Source of the DNA: Candidatus Thorarchaeota archaeon
GTDB lineage: Archaea; Asgardarchaeota; Thorarchaeia; Thorarchaeales; Thorarchaeaceae
Direction: 5' to 3'
Length of the DNA stretch: 32,629 nucleotides
Assembly: GCA_030612365.1 (NCBI GenBank)
Contig: JAUWOA010000013.1
Span: 1-32,629 of the forward strand
Shown here one piece after another: positions 15,941 through 22,657 of the stretch. A model generated the notes under the pieces. It searched no databases and was not told the origin of the DNA. It saw only the letters and a program-made list of their open reading frames with translations. A program made the position numbers and the translations under genes. Within the stretch, counting starts at the first letter, position 1. Each line of letters starts with the position of its first letter.

Positions 15941-16468
15941 ATGCAAATAGATGAGATTATCCAAAACATCATCATGCTTTTTCAATCTCCTGCCATCTAC
16001 GCAGTTGCACTATTGGTAATCCTAGTCGTCTTGGGGGTTGCAATCAAACGGCGACCTAAGGGGCCTGAAGGACCGCCAATCGTCAAGTACATGAGCAAGA
16101 TGATGTCACGCATCGAAAAAGGCAAGCCTCTCAAGGATGTGCCGTCCAAATCCCGGCGAGACATTATCACTGAGAGCTTCGAAGAGAAGATGCACGCCAT
16201 AGGTTTGCAGCCCTCTACGGATTCTGGTCATATACCGACATCACGCACTCCCTTGGCGAAATATCTCTTGGATCACGGTGTTACTGAATCCACTACTGAT
16301 GCTATCGTCAGTGAACTTAGCGCATTGGAATCTAAAGAAGCAGTCAAAGAGATTATGGACGCCGCGGCAGAAAGTGAAGGTGTCAGTTTCACAAGCGTTG
16401 AACTTGATATGGCGAAGCAGCTAGCACTTGAAGAGTGGATGCGCGCAAGACGGAGAATTAGCTCCTAG
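15941..16468 (+). CDS. Membrane-anchored hypothetical protein (175 aa)
   Basis: This encodes 175 residues with one strongly hydrophobic helix near the N-terminus (about 17-36, YAVALLVILVVLGVAI) followed by basic residues (KRRPKGPEG). A cytoplasmic anchor with the N-terminus outside is the likely topology. The remainder is soluble, charged and mostly helical (SELSALESKEAVKEIMDAA). I do not recognise the soluble domain. ATG 15941 was preferred over the open-frame start at 15884 because it places the helix at the N-terminus and has AGGGG nine bases upstream. The alaX gene follows after 12 bases, so the two are probably one transcript. Confidence 0.7.
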   Translation: MQIDEIIQNIIMLFQSPAIYAVALLVILVVLGVAIKRRPKGPEGPPIVKYMSKMMSRIEKGKPLKDVPSKSRRDIITESFEEKMHAIGLQPSTDSGHIPTSRTPLAKYLLDHGVTESTTDAIVSELSALESKEAVKEIMDAAAESEGVSFTSVELDMAKQLALEEWMRARRRISS

Positions 16469-16480
16469 GAGTAAGCGCAT

Positions 16481-17206
16481 GTGACTGAACTCCTCCATAT
16501 GAAGGACAACTACATCCGAGAGTTTGATGCGAAGGTTGTAGCAGTGGGCGACTGCTATGTTGCACTTGATCACACGGCATTCTATCCTGAGGGCGGCGGG
16601 CAGAGTGGAGATCGTGGGATGATAAGCGACGGCACTACCACTCTAACGATTGTGAATACGAAGAAGGACTCTGGAGAGGTTCAGCACTTGGTGGAGGCGC
16701 CCATTGCGATAAGTAATGGAGCTGATGTCCATGGTTCTCTTGATTGGAACTGGCGATACGAAAGCATGAGATTCCACACGGCGCAGCATGTTCTCTCTCG
16801 ATACCTCCAGCTGAATTACCAAGTCATCACTGTTGGCAACATGATTAAGCCCGACAAGAGCAGGGCCGACTACTCACCTCTCGAATCCTTTGATGATGAG
16901 ATGAAGCGCAAGGTCGAGGCTGGAGTGAATGAAATTCTGGCCAAGAACCTTGATGTTTCCATTAAGTTTATGCAACGTAGGGACGCAATTGATTATCTCA
17001 ATGAGAAAGGCTATCAAACAAGATACCTTGAGATGGTCCCCAAGTCAGTGAAGGAGTTCAGAGTGATTGCCATTGGAAACTACGACGTGGCTTCTTGTGC
17101 CGGAACGCACGTGAAAAACACGCGAGAGGTAGGCGCTATCAAAATCGGGAAGACAAAGAATGTGGGCGCTGGCAAGAGGCGCATATACTTCAGCTTGGTC
17201 AACTAG
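16481..17206 (+). CDS. alaX: Alanyl-tRNA editing protein AlaX (AlaX-M type)
   Basis: AlaX is a free-standing homologue of the alanyl-tRNA synthetase editing domain that hydrolyses mischarged Ser-tRNA(Ala). This 241-aa protein has the N-terminal glycine-rich motif FYPEGGGQSGDRG (34-46), the zinc motif FHTAQHVLSRY with H99 and H103, and the second pair SCAGTH with C206 and H210. The length and the N-terminal domain fit the AlaX-M class. GTG 16481 is preferred: AGGAG lies nine bases upstream and the residues ELLHMKDNYIREF match the family start. ATG 16499 is an alternative. It is probably co-transcribed with the upstream membrane protein gene. Confidence 0.94.
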   Translation: MTELLHMKDNYIREFDAKVVAVGDCYVALDHTAFYPEGGGQSGDRGMISDGTTTLTIVNTKKDSGEVQHLVEAPIAISNGADVHGSLDWNWRYESMRFHTAQHVLSRYLQLNYQVITVGNMIKPDKSRADYSPLESFDDEMKRKVEAGVNEILAKNLDVSIKFMQRRDAIDYLNEKGYQTRYLEMVPKSVKEFRVIAIGNYDVASCAGTHVKNTREVGAIKIGKTKNVGAGKRRIYFSLVN

Positions 17207-17269
17207 CCACGTGCGCAACAGCCAACAGTTTTATGAGCTAACCAGATGCCTACTGTGAGTGTGAGTCGA

Positions 17270-18568
17270 ATGAAGGCACTTGTATTGACTGCTGGAGTTG
17301 GTCAGAGACTTAGACCACTAACCGCTAACAGGTCAAAGACGATGTTGAAGATTGCAGGCCGCCCTGTGATGCAGTACATCATCAATAGCTTGAAGGAAAA
17401 CGGTTTCAAGGATATTGTCGTTGTTGTGGGGCATGGTCGTGATGAGATTATCGACCACTTCCAACATGGTGCCGACTCAGGCGTGAGGATACGCTATGTA
17501 GTCCAGCATGAGCAGAAAGGTGTCGAAGACGCGATATTAACTGCTCGTGATGAGATTGGAAATGACGATGAGTTTCTGCTTGTCAACGGTGATGTCCTTG
17601 TGGATCCTGAGATGGTTTCTCGCACTCTGGCTAATCACGAACACATGGAAGCAGAAGTGACAATGCTCGTGACTCTCGTGTCCAATCCCGAGCAGTTTGG
17701 CACGGTTCGGATTGGAAAGAACGGAGTTGTGGAAATGCTTGTAGAGAAGGGCGGACCCGATCGCTATGTCAGCAACTATGCGGTGGCTGGGGTGTCAGTG
17801 TTTTCAACAAGAACACTCCCTCTCCTTGAGGAGCATAAGACCATGGAGCGCACAATCGAGAAGATGATAGAGGCTAAATCCGTAATCGCTGCCGCTGTCT
17901 GGGAGAAGGAGTGGGCAGAATTTACTTGGCCTTGGGATGTGCTTGAAGCCAATCGGATTGTTATGGACAGGGAGATCCGTGGGCATGGAACCTTTATTGC
18001 TGAAACTGCTGAAATACACAGGCACGTTGTAATAGAAGGTCCTGTCTTCATCGATGAGAATAGCGTCATACGTCCGGGTACGACCCTAAAGGGGCCAGTC
18101 TACATAGGTAAGGGAGTGTATGTAGGCGACCACTCACTCATTCGGAAATACACCAGTCTATGTGATGATGTGCGTATCGGATATTCTGTTGAGGTGCGTA
18201 ACAGCGCGATCTTCGATAAAGTCACCGTCGGAAGGATGACCTACATAGCAGATTCAATCGTTGGTGCAAACACGTGCTTCGAATCCGGAGCGCAAACTTG
18301 GAACTGGCGTCCTGACAACAAACCGTTCCATCTCAACTACAAGGACGGGCGTGTGCAGATACCATTGAGCAAATTCGGCGCCATTATAGGGGATGGAGTT
18401 GTCGTGGGCATCAACTCAGCCATATACCCTGCTCAACGCATAGGGGAGCACAGCGTCATAGCCCCGGGTTGTATCATTGACAAAGACATACCTCCGAGAA
18501 GCGATGTTTCAGCCCAGCAGAAGCTAATCATAAAGCAACGCAAAGAAGTCGATTCCAACAGCAGGTAA
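17270..18568 (+). CDS. Sugar-phosphate nucleotidyltransferase with left-handed beta-helix (GlmU-like)
   Basis: This encodes 432 aa. The N-terminal nucleotidyltransferase domain has the signature LTAGVGQRLRPLTANRSKTM (6-25), then VNGDVLV around residue 106. The C-terminal part from about 245 has hexapeptide-repeat character (VFIDENSVIRPGTTLKGPVY, IGDGVVVGINSAIYP) and ends as archaeal GlmU-like bifunctional proteins do (KFGAIIGDGVVVG). These enzymes make nucleotide sugars such as UDP-GlcNAc or dTDP-glucose, and some also acetylate glucosamine-1-phosphate. A TTTTA element near 17228-17233 predicts initiation near 17257, so ATG 17270 is preferred; ATG 17246 would add eight residues. It likely feeds glycan or glycolipid synthesis. 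Confidence 0.9.
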   Translation: MKALVLTAGVGQRLRPLTANRSKTMLKIAGRPVMQYIINSLKENGFKDIVVVVGHGRDEIIDHFQHGADSGVRIRYVVQHEQKGVEDAILTARDEIGNDDEFLLVNGDVLVDPEMVSRTLANHEHMEAEVTMLVTLVSNPEQFGTVRIGKNGVVEMLVEKGGPDRYVSNYAVAGVSVFSTRTLPLLEEHKTMERTIEKMIEAKSVIAAAVWEKEWAEFTWPWDVLEANRIVMDREIRGHGTFIAETAEIHRHVVIEGPVFIDENSVIRPGTTLKGPVYIGKGVYVGDHSLIRKYTSLCDDVRIGYSVEVRNSAIFDKVTVGRMTYIADSIVGANTCFESGAQTWNWRPDNKPFHLNYKDGRVQIPLSKFGAIIGDGVVVGINSAIYPAQRIGEHSVIAPGCIIDKDIPPRSDVSAQQKLIIKQRKEVDSNSR

Positions 18569-18620
18569 TTTCACATATCGATATGCCTAACTGCCAAAAC
18601 TTGCACGTCGCTTTCGCTCA

Positions 18621-18636
18621 TAGCTGTTTTTTTGTT
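18621..18636 (+). terminator. U-rich archaeal terminator after the nucleotidyltransferase
   Basis: A run of nine T (within TAGCTGTTTTTTTTTGTTC-like context, approximately 18627-18633) lies about 60 bases after the stop at 18568. No strong hairpin precedes it. U-runs alone are sufficient terminators in archaea. The exact extent of the run should be taken from the sequence. Confidence 0.4.
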
Positions 18637-18660
18637 CTCATGCATGAGCATCTTTAAAAG
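18637..18660 (+). promoter_or_regulatory. Promoter of the S25e gene with abutting palindrome
   Basis: CTTTAAAAG (18652-18660) is a good archaeal TATA box and predicts initiation around 18683. A perfect 12-bp palindrome, CTCATGCATGAG (18637-18648), ends three bases upstream and overlaps where the BRE would be. The predicted leader then contains AGGAG at 18703-18707. Confidence 0.5.
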
Positions 18661-18711
18661 CCGAACTCAAAACGTTCGCGGTGACCCCCTGGGAACAAAT
18701 CTAGGAGTGTA

Positions 18712-19482
18712 ATTGCTATCAGCCGCAAGAAGTGGGGACGAACAGCAACAAAGACAGAAAAGATTGTCAGAGATGCTGTACCCAAACCAGAAACAATTGG
18801 CGAAATCGATGAGTACGTGAAGAAGGCAAAATCCGTCACCAGTTATGACCTTGCCAAGCGGTTCAACATCAGGATGAGCATTGCACGTAAAATACTCAAG
18901 GACAAAGAAACTGAAGGCGTTATTGTTCCCTATATTCACGAAAGTGGCTTTGTTGTCTACACGACTCCTGCAGAGATTGAGAAGCGGGACGGCGGCAAAC
19001 CAATTATGATCGTGAACGTCCTTGAGGAAATCGCATCCTCTGTGCCCAAGCGTCCTGTGATTAGTAAAGAAATGGACATAGCTCCTAGTGCAGTTTCAGC
19101 GGTTGAATCCGCAAAACCTGGCAAACTTGCACGGCAGCGACGCGCTCTTGACGATCGCAAGGTGAAAGAAAAGGCTCGACAACGTGAGATTGTGGTTGAG
19201 CCCCTTACGGAAACTGCAGAATCTCTAACTGCCGAAGCTCCGAAACCTGAAGAGAAGAAGCCCAAGAAGAAAGTGACCAAGAAGAAGGCTGAAGCAAAGC
19301 CCAAGAAGAAAGTCACTAAGAAAAAGGGTGAAGAAACGCCCAAGAAGAAAGTGACCAAGAAGAAGACTGAGGCAAAGCCTAAGAAAAAAGTGACCAAGAA
19401 GAAGGCGGAAGCAAAGCCCAAGAAAAAGGTCACTAAGAAGAAGGCGGAAGCAAAGCCCAAGAAGAAGACTCCTAAGAAATAG
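18712..19482 (+). CDS. rps25e: Ribosomal protein S25e-family protein with long Lys-rich repeat tail
   Basis: The first 95 residues match S25e, a winged-helix protein of the small ribosomal subunit: SRKKWGRTATK, then KSVTSYDLAKRFNIRMSIAR (residues 39-58) and EGVIVPYIHESGFVVYTT. Reading back in this frame there is no ATG, GTG or TTG upstream until a TGA at 18682; the first such codon is GTG 18817, inside the domain. With the TATA box and AGGAG at 18703-18707, the plausible initiator is ATT 18712 (giving MAISRKKWGR), or ATC 18718; a sequencing error is the alternative. Total length would be 256 aa, far longer than typical S25e. After a charged linker, residues about 183-256 are tandem 13-residue repeats (KPKKKVTKKKAEA), a histone-H1-like basic tail. 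Confidence 0.85.
   Translation: MAISRKKWGRTATKTEKIVRDAVPKPETIGEIDEYVKKAKSVTSYDLAKRFNIRMSIARKILKDKETEGVIVPYIHESGFVVYTTPAEIEKRDGGKPIMIVNVLEEIASSVPKRPVISKEMDIAPSAVSAVESAKPGKLARQRRALDDRKVKEKARQREIVVEPLTETAESLTAEAPKPEEKKPKKKVTKKKAEAKPKKKVTKKKGEETPKKKVTKKKTEAKPKKKVTKKKAEAKPKKKVTKKKAEAKPKKKTPKK
19258..19479 (+). repeat. In-frame 39-bp tandem repeats (5 full units plus partial)
   Basis: Units start at 19258, 19297, 19336, 19375 and 19414; a partial sixth runs from 19453 to 19479. Each encodes a variant of KPKKKVTKKKAEA (KGEE and TEA in units 2 and 3). Synonymous codon differences between units show that they are not a very recent expansion. Confidence 0.9.
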
Positions 19483-19742
19483 CACATCCTGCTTCTTGCT
19501 CAACCTCACAATACCTTAACCCAGCCCGTGCGCCTTCCCTCATCCCAACTCGACCCAAATCGGGTTCAAGTTTAGATTCTTGCTCATACTGCTTGAATGA
19601 ACATGATGTGAAAGAAAGAATTTCTTGCGACACCGAGGATTTGATTCTATTCCCCGATGCGCAAGTTAAGCTGCTTGATGACTGTGGTCATCAAGATGGG
19701 TTGATGGATATCATTAAGCTTGCTTCGAGTATGAAGATGCTT
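19483..19742. other. Convergent intergenic region, no gene recognised
   Basis: This lies between the stops of the S25e gene (+) and the Pro/Glu-linker protein (-). A short inverted repeat (ACCC-AATCGGGT type) lies near 19552. A plus-strand open frame from 19593 begins with a fairly protein-like sequence (NEHDVKERISCDTEDLILF) but runs into the antisense of the neighbouring gene. It could be a decayed gene fragment; there is no firm support. Confidence 0.3.
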
Positions 19743-20357
19743 CTACTTCAGTCCCGCTATCTGTTTATCCAGATCCTCCAACTGCGTGTCCAATTCTCCC
19801 TCTTTGGCCTTGTAGTCGTCCTCAGGTATGTACCCGCGCATGTAATCAAAACGCAAGTCTGTAAGCTGTGCCTTCAGGCGATCTTTTTGCTGCAACAGGA
19901 AATCGAGCTGGTCATTACCTTCAGCTGCTTCAACTGCTGGTGCGGCCTCTGCTTCTGGCACAGGCTCAGGAGTGGGTTCAGGTTCTACCACTTCCGGCAC
20001 AGGCTCTACCACTTCTGGTGCAGGCTCGGGAGCTGGTTCTGCCACTTCTGGAGCGGGTTCAGGTTCCGGCTTAATCTCCGGCTCGGGGGTCGGAGTAGGA
20101 TCTGTTTCCGGAGCCGGAGCCTCAGCTTTTGGGGCTGAAGCCTTTATGCTTTCCATCATTTCCATATTCTTGCGAAGAGTATCGATTTGGTTTGCAATCT
20201 CCGTGAACGAGTCGTTGATTGTCTGGTTGATAGACATCTTCATCTTAGCAAAGTTCTCTGCCAACTCATCCGCCAATTTCTTGGTTTCAGCAACCTTGTT
20301 CGCGAATTCCGCGATCTCTTCCATCTGCTTCTGCATAGCACTGAAATCAAAGGACAT
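19743..20357 (-). CDS. Two coiled-coil segments joined by Pro/Glu-rich linker (204 aa)
   Basis: The N-terminal part (1-73) is a heptad-rich helix (KQMEEIAEFANKVAETKKLA, then TIRKNMEMMES-like sequence). Residues about 74-145 are a low-complexity linker of Pro-Glu and Pro-Ala-Glu repeats (APETDPTPTPEPEIKPEPEP). The C-terminal part (about 150-204) is a second helical hairpin (LLQQKDRLKAQLTDLRFDY, GELDTQLEDLDKQIAGL) with a YIPEDDYKAKEGEL turn like SHOCT-type motifs. No family is recognised; a cytoplasmic spacer or adaptor is plausible. The gene has its own promoter (20380-20388) and a GGTGG ribosome site, and follows the GTPase operon on the same strand. Confidence 0.82.
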   Translation of the reverse strand: MSFDFSAMQKQMEEIAEFANKVAETKKLADELAENFAKMKMSINQTINDSFTEIANQIDTLRKNMEMMESIKASAPKAEAPAPETDPTPTPEPEIKPEPEPAPEVAEPAPEPAPEVVEPVPEVVEPEPTPEPVPEAEAAPAVEAAEGNDQLDFLLQQKDRLKAQLTDLRFDYMRGYIPEDDYKAKEGELDTQLEDLDKQIAGLK

Positions 20358-20379
20358 GTATAGCCACCTAGGTGTGCTC

Positions 20380-20388
20380 TTTATACTT
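20380..20388 (-). promoter_or_regulatory. TATA box of the Pro/Glu-linker protein gene
   Basis: On the minus strand AGTATAAAG lies about 26 bases before ATG 20357, which predicts a leaderless or nearly leaderless mRNA. It shows that this gene can be expressed independently of the GTPase operon. Confidence 0.55.
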
Positions 20389-20462
20389 GAAGCATCGATA
20401 TGCTCGTTCTTAACCTTTGTCGTGACCTACCCACAATTCAACATACCACTCTGCGCATCGAA

Positions 20463-21311
20463 CTATGTAGCTTTGTCAGCCTTTCCTTCGAGAATGGCCT
20501 TTCTGATGATTTGGATGAGCCTTTCACGGTATGAAATATCGATGGCTACTAGCTCGTAAGTGGGAATGCTTAGAATCTGGCCAACTCGCTCAGGAGTCAG
20601 TGCTGTTGGAAGGTCTTGTTTATTGGCAATGCCAATCACCTTGGCGTTCGGAACTTCCTCACTGACTAGAGTTACCAACTTTTTGCTTCTCAGCACATTC
20701 TCCAGCGTGCTATCAGTAACAATCACAACAACTTGTGCGTTGGCAATCATCTTGGCCCAAAGAATACTGAACCTTGATTGACCTGCGAGATCCCAAAGGA
20801 CGATATTGGCATTCTCTACTTCGGTGGGCAATTTCTTGATTGAAACGCCAATGGTGGGGTCATGGACAAGGGGGAGAGTTTCTCCTCTCAACAGGTGCAG
20901 AGTAGTTGTCTTCCCCACACCTGCGAAGCCGAGTATGGCAACTTTCACCAAAGTGACTGCAATTTCATCCACGATGGCATCGAGTCCATCAAGAGGCTGG
21001 TTTGCTATGGCAAGAGGGGCGAAGTCCTTCATGAACTTCACAATCAGGTCGCTCATCTTCCCCTTAATTTGTGCGCTGTCATCCGCCTTGTCGGCAATGA
21101 ACACGAATGTGAATACATCTTCTAAACCGTAGAATATTCTCCAGCTTGATATGCCCATTGACTCTACATTCCCGTCGAGCTCTACAGTCCTGATGAACTG
21201 TGTAAGATTCACTAGAAACTCGATCAGACTATCTTTGTGTTCGCTCTTGGCATACTCTTTTGAGAATATCATCTCACTCTGTTGTCCAAGAATGTAAACG
21301 CCTCTAATCAC
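20463..21311 (-). CDS. Arf-like small GTPase with N-terminal longin-like domain
   Basis: This encodes 282 aa. The C-terminal half is a Ras-superfamily GTPase with every G motif: P-loop GFAGVGKTT (128-136), switch I PTIGV (T153), switch II WDLAGQSRF (173-181), NKQDLP (230-235) and a weak G5 (AIDIS, 256-260). The NKQDLP and PTIG forms point to the Arf/Arl/Sar branch. The first 100 residues (IRGVYILGQQSEMIFSKEY, then WRIFYGL, VFTFVFIADK) have the strand-strand-helix-strand pattern of longin domains, as in adaptor and SNARE N-termini; this is a pattern match, not a search. The gene overlaps the previous stop: GTG 21311 with GGGGTG upstream is preferred over TTG 21344. Likely a membrane-trafficking-type regulator. 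Confidence 0.88.
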   Translation of the reverse strand: MIRGVYILGQQSEMIFSKEYAKSEHKDSLIEFLVNLTQFIRTVELDGNVESMGISSWRIFYGLEDVFTFVFIADKADDSAQIKGKMSDLIVKFMKDFAPLAIANQPLDGLDAIVDEIAVTLVKVAILGFAGVGKTTTLHLLRGETLPLVHDPTIGVSIKKLPTEVENANIVLWDLAGQSRFSILWAKMIANAQVVVIVTDSTLENVLRSKKLVTLVSEEVPNAKVIGIANKQDLPTALTPERVGQILSIPTYELVAIDISYRERLIQIIRKAILEGKADKAT

Positions 21312-22416
21312 AGATTTCACCCCACTCCTCGATAAGGAGTTCAAGATGCCTAATTGCTGTTTCAGGTGCTAGCTCCTTGTCTGTCAGTTTCTTCGAAATC
21401 GTCGGGAGTATGAACTCAGGCATAAATGATTCAATGACAGGATCTGAAACAAGTACCCAAATACCATATTCATCAAGCTGGGCAGCCACTCTGTCTGATT
21501 CGAATGACCACAGAATGGATTGTACAATTTCAAGAGGAAGCGCCGTTTTCTGTGAAATATTTCCAATCTCCTGAGGACCTTCGCGCAGACATTCCAGGAC
21601 CATATAATGTAAACTCTTGGAGAGCAGTCTTGACATCTTCTCCCTGTCCTCAAGAAGGGGCGAGTTTGGATCGTCCACCGGCAATGTGGGATTGTAACCT
21701 TTCCCCGTCGGGGGAGAAAAGAAACTTGAAACAATCTGCTTGTACTTCTTGCCCATTTCAGGGTTAGCTTCTATAGCTTTCATAATTGATTTCACGGGTG
21801 GGGCACGATAACCGTGAATATCCTTAATCAGGAAAACAGTTTCTCCTGTCTTGCCTAGCATTTCGACCTTGACAACTCCGGATTTCATGAGTGGTTCCAC
21901 GATTTCACGAAGCTCGATTGTGTCTGTCTGCAATTGGCTTTGAAGCCAGATAGAAATCTTGGCCGCTCTTTCCACACCCTCTATCTCGAGTCTTTCTAGA
22001 AGCAACGCAGATGAAGGAGTAAAGAAGATGTCAGCCATCCTTTGCTCTTCATTCGGTTCATTGAGAACACTCTCATTACTGAGAATCTCGCGCAAGTTGA
22101 CTGTATCCGGCACTTCGCTCATCAGTTCCAAGATGAGTCGTGCCATGCCTGCCATGTTATTATCCTCGGTTTCGTAGTCTTCATCAGCTTCGAGAATAAA
22201 GCATACTACCCATCCGGGGTGTTTCCTTTCAGCGAATGAAACCACCCTCATTCCATCTATATCAGAGAATTTGAGATTCGCTACCTTCTCTTTCTCATGC
22301 TCATAGTACACAAGGTTTAGCGCTTTCTCATTGAGGGAAAGCGTGGAGGGATAGCGCTTCTCAACAATGAATCCTTGGTAGTCGTCCAAATGAACTACGA
22401 AAATCGCTTCTGGCAT
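21304..22416 (-). CDS. GTPase-partner protein: N-terminal sensor-like domain plus winged helices
   Basis: This 370-aa protein is of unrecognised family. Residues 1-100 (PEAIFVVHLDDYQGFIVEKR, then GMRVVSFAERKHPGWVVCF) show alternating strands and helices suggestive of a longin- or roadblock-like domain. Two probable winged helices follow: about 160-215 (TIELREIVEPLMKSGVVKVE) and about 275-330 (EIGNISQKTALPLEIVQSIL). The C-terminus is helical. It overlaps the GTPase start by eight bases, so it is probably a dedicated partner, effector or exchange factor; this is inference from coupling. ATG 22416 fits a TATA-like element at 22449-22455 and GGGG upstream; ATG 22428 is an alternative, and the frame extends further to 22497 without support. 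Confidence 0.8.
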   Translation of the reverse strand: MPEAIFVVHLDDYQGFIVEKRYPSTLSLNEKALNLVYYEHEKEKVANLKFSDIDGMRVVSFAERKHPGWVVCFILEADEDYETEDNNMAGMARLILELMSEVPDTVNLREILSNESVLNEPNEEQRMADIFFTPSSALLLERLEIEGVERAAKISIWLQSQLQTDTIELREIVEPLMKSGVVKVEMLGKTGETVFLIKDIHGYRAPPVKSIMKAIEANPEMGKKYKQIVSSFFSPPTGKGYNPTLPVDDPNSPLLEDREKMSRLLSKSLHYMVLECLREGPQEIGNISQKTALPLEIVQSILWSFESDRVAAQLDEYGIWVLVSDPVIESFMPEFILPTISKKLTDKELAPETAIRHLELLIEEWGEICD

Positions 22417-22657
22417 GTAACGCCCCATCCTCGGGATGTGTCTTGCTACATAAATGTTTGACCCTGATGAGCTCCCGCGACTGCAAATCGGGAACAATGA
22501 CTGGGTTTCCTCTTATCGTTTCACAAGGTTTCGAATTACACTGTTGATTAATCACTTTTGCAGGATTGGTCCTAGACAGGCGCCATCTGCGAGCATCGAG
22601 TTCCTCCCTAGAAAGGGTGAAAAGCGTAAATTTGCTGTTCGGTTCAAGGACAATACG
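22417..22657. promoter_or_regulatory. 241-bp divergent promoter region between GTPase operon and EAP30 gene
   Basis: ATTTATG on the minus strand (22455-22449) is a TATA-like box for the GTPase operon. GTAAATTT (about 22626-22633) lies about 28 bases before ATG 22658 and predicts leaderless transcription of the EAP30 gene. An open frame covers the region but its residues are not protein-like at the junction, so it is treated as non-coding. Confidence 0.45.

Noticed and set aside
19258-19479. Direct repeats considered as a CRISPR array
   Set aside because: Repeats are contiguous without spacers, in frame with the S25e gene and encode KPKKKVTKKKAEA units.
18957-19487. Long minus-strand open frame with Phe/Leu-rich repeats
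   Set aside because: It is the complement of the Lys-rich repeat tail of S25e; the hydrophobic repeat is a by-product of AAG-rich codons.
19593-19742. Possible decayed gene fragment on the plus strand
   Set aside because: The residues look partly protein-like, but there is no ribosome site, promoter or family match.
19972-20559. Plus-strand open frame rich in Gly and Ser
   Set aside because: It is the antisense shadow of the Pro/Glu linker gene; the minus strand has promoter, ribosome site and coherent coiled-coil sequence.
22454-22657. N-terminal extension of the EAP30 protein to 22454
   Set aside because: A TATA-like element lies inside it at the right distance for ATG 22658, and it occupies the promoter of the divergent GTPase operon.
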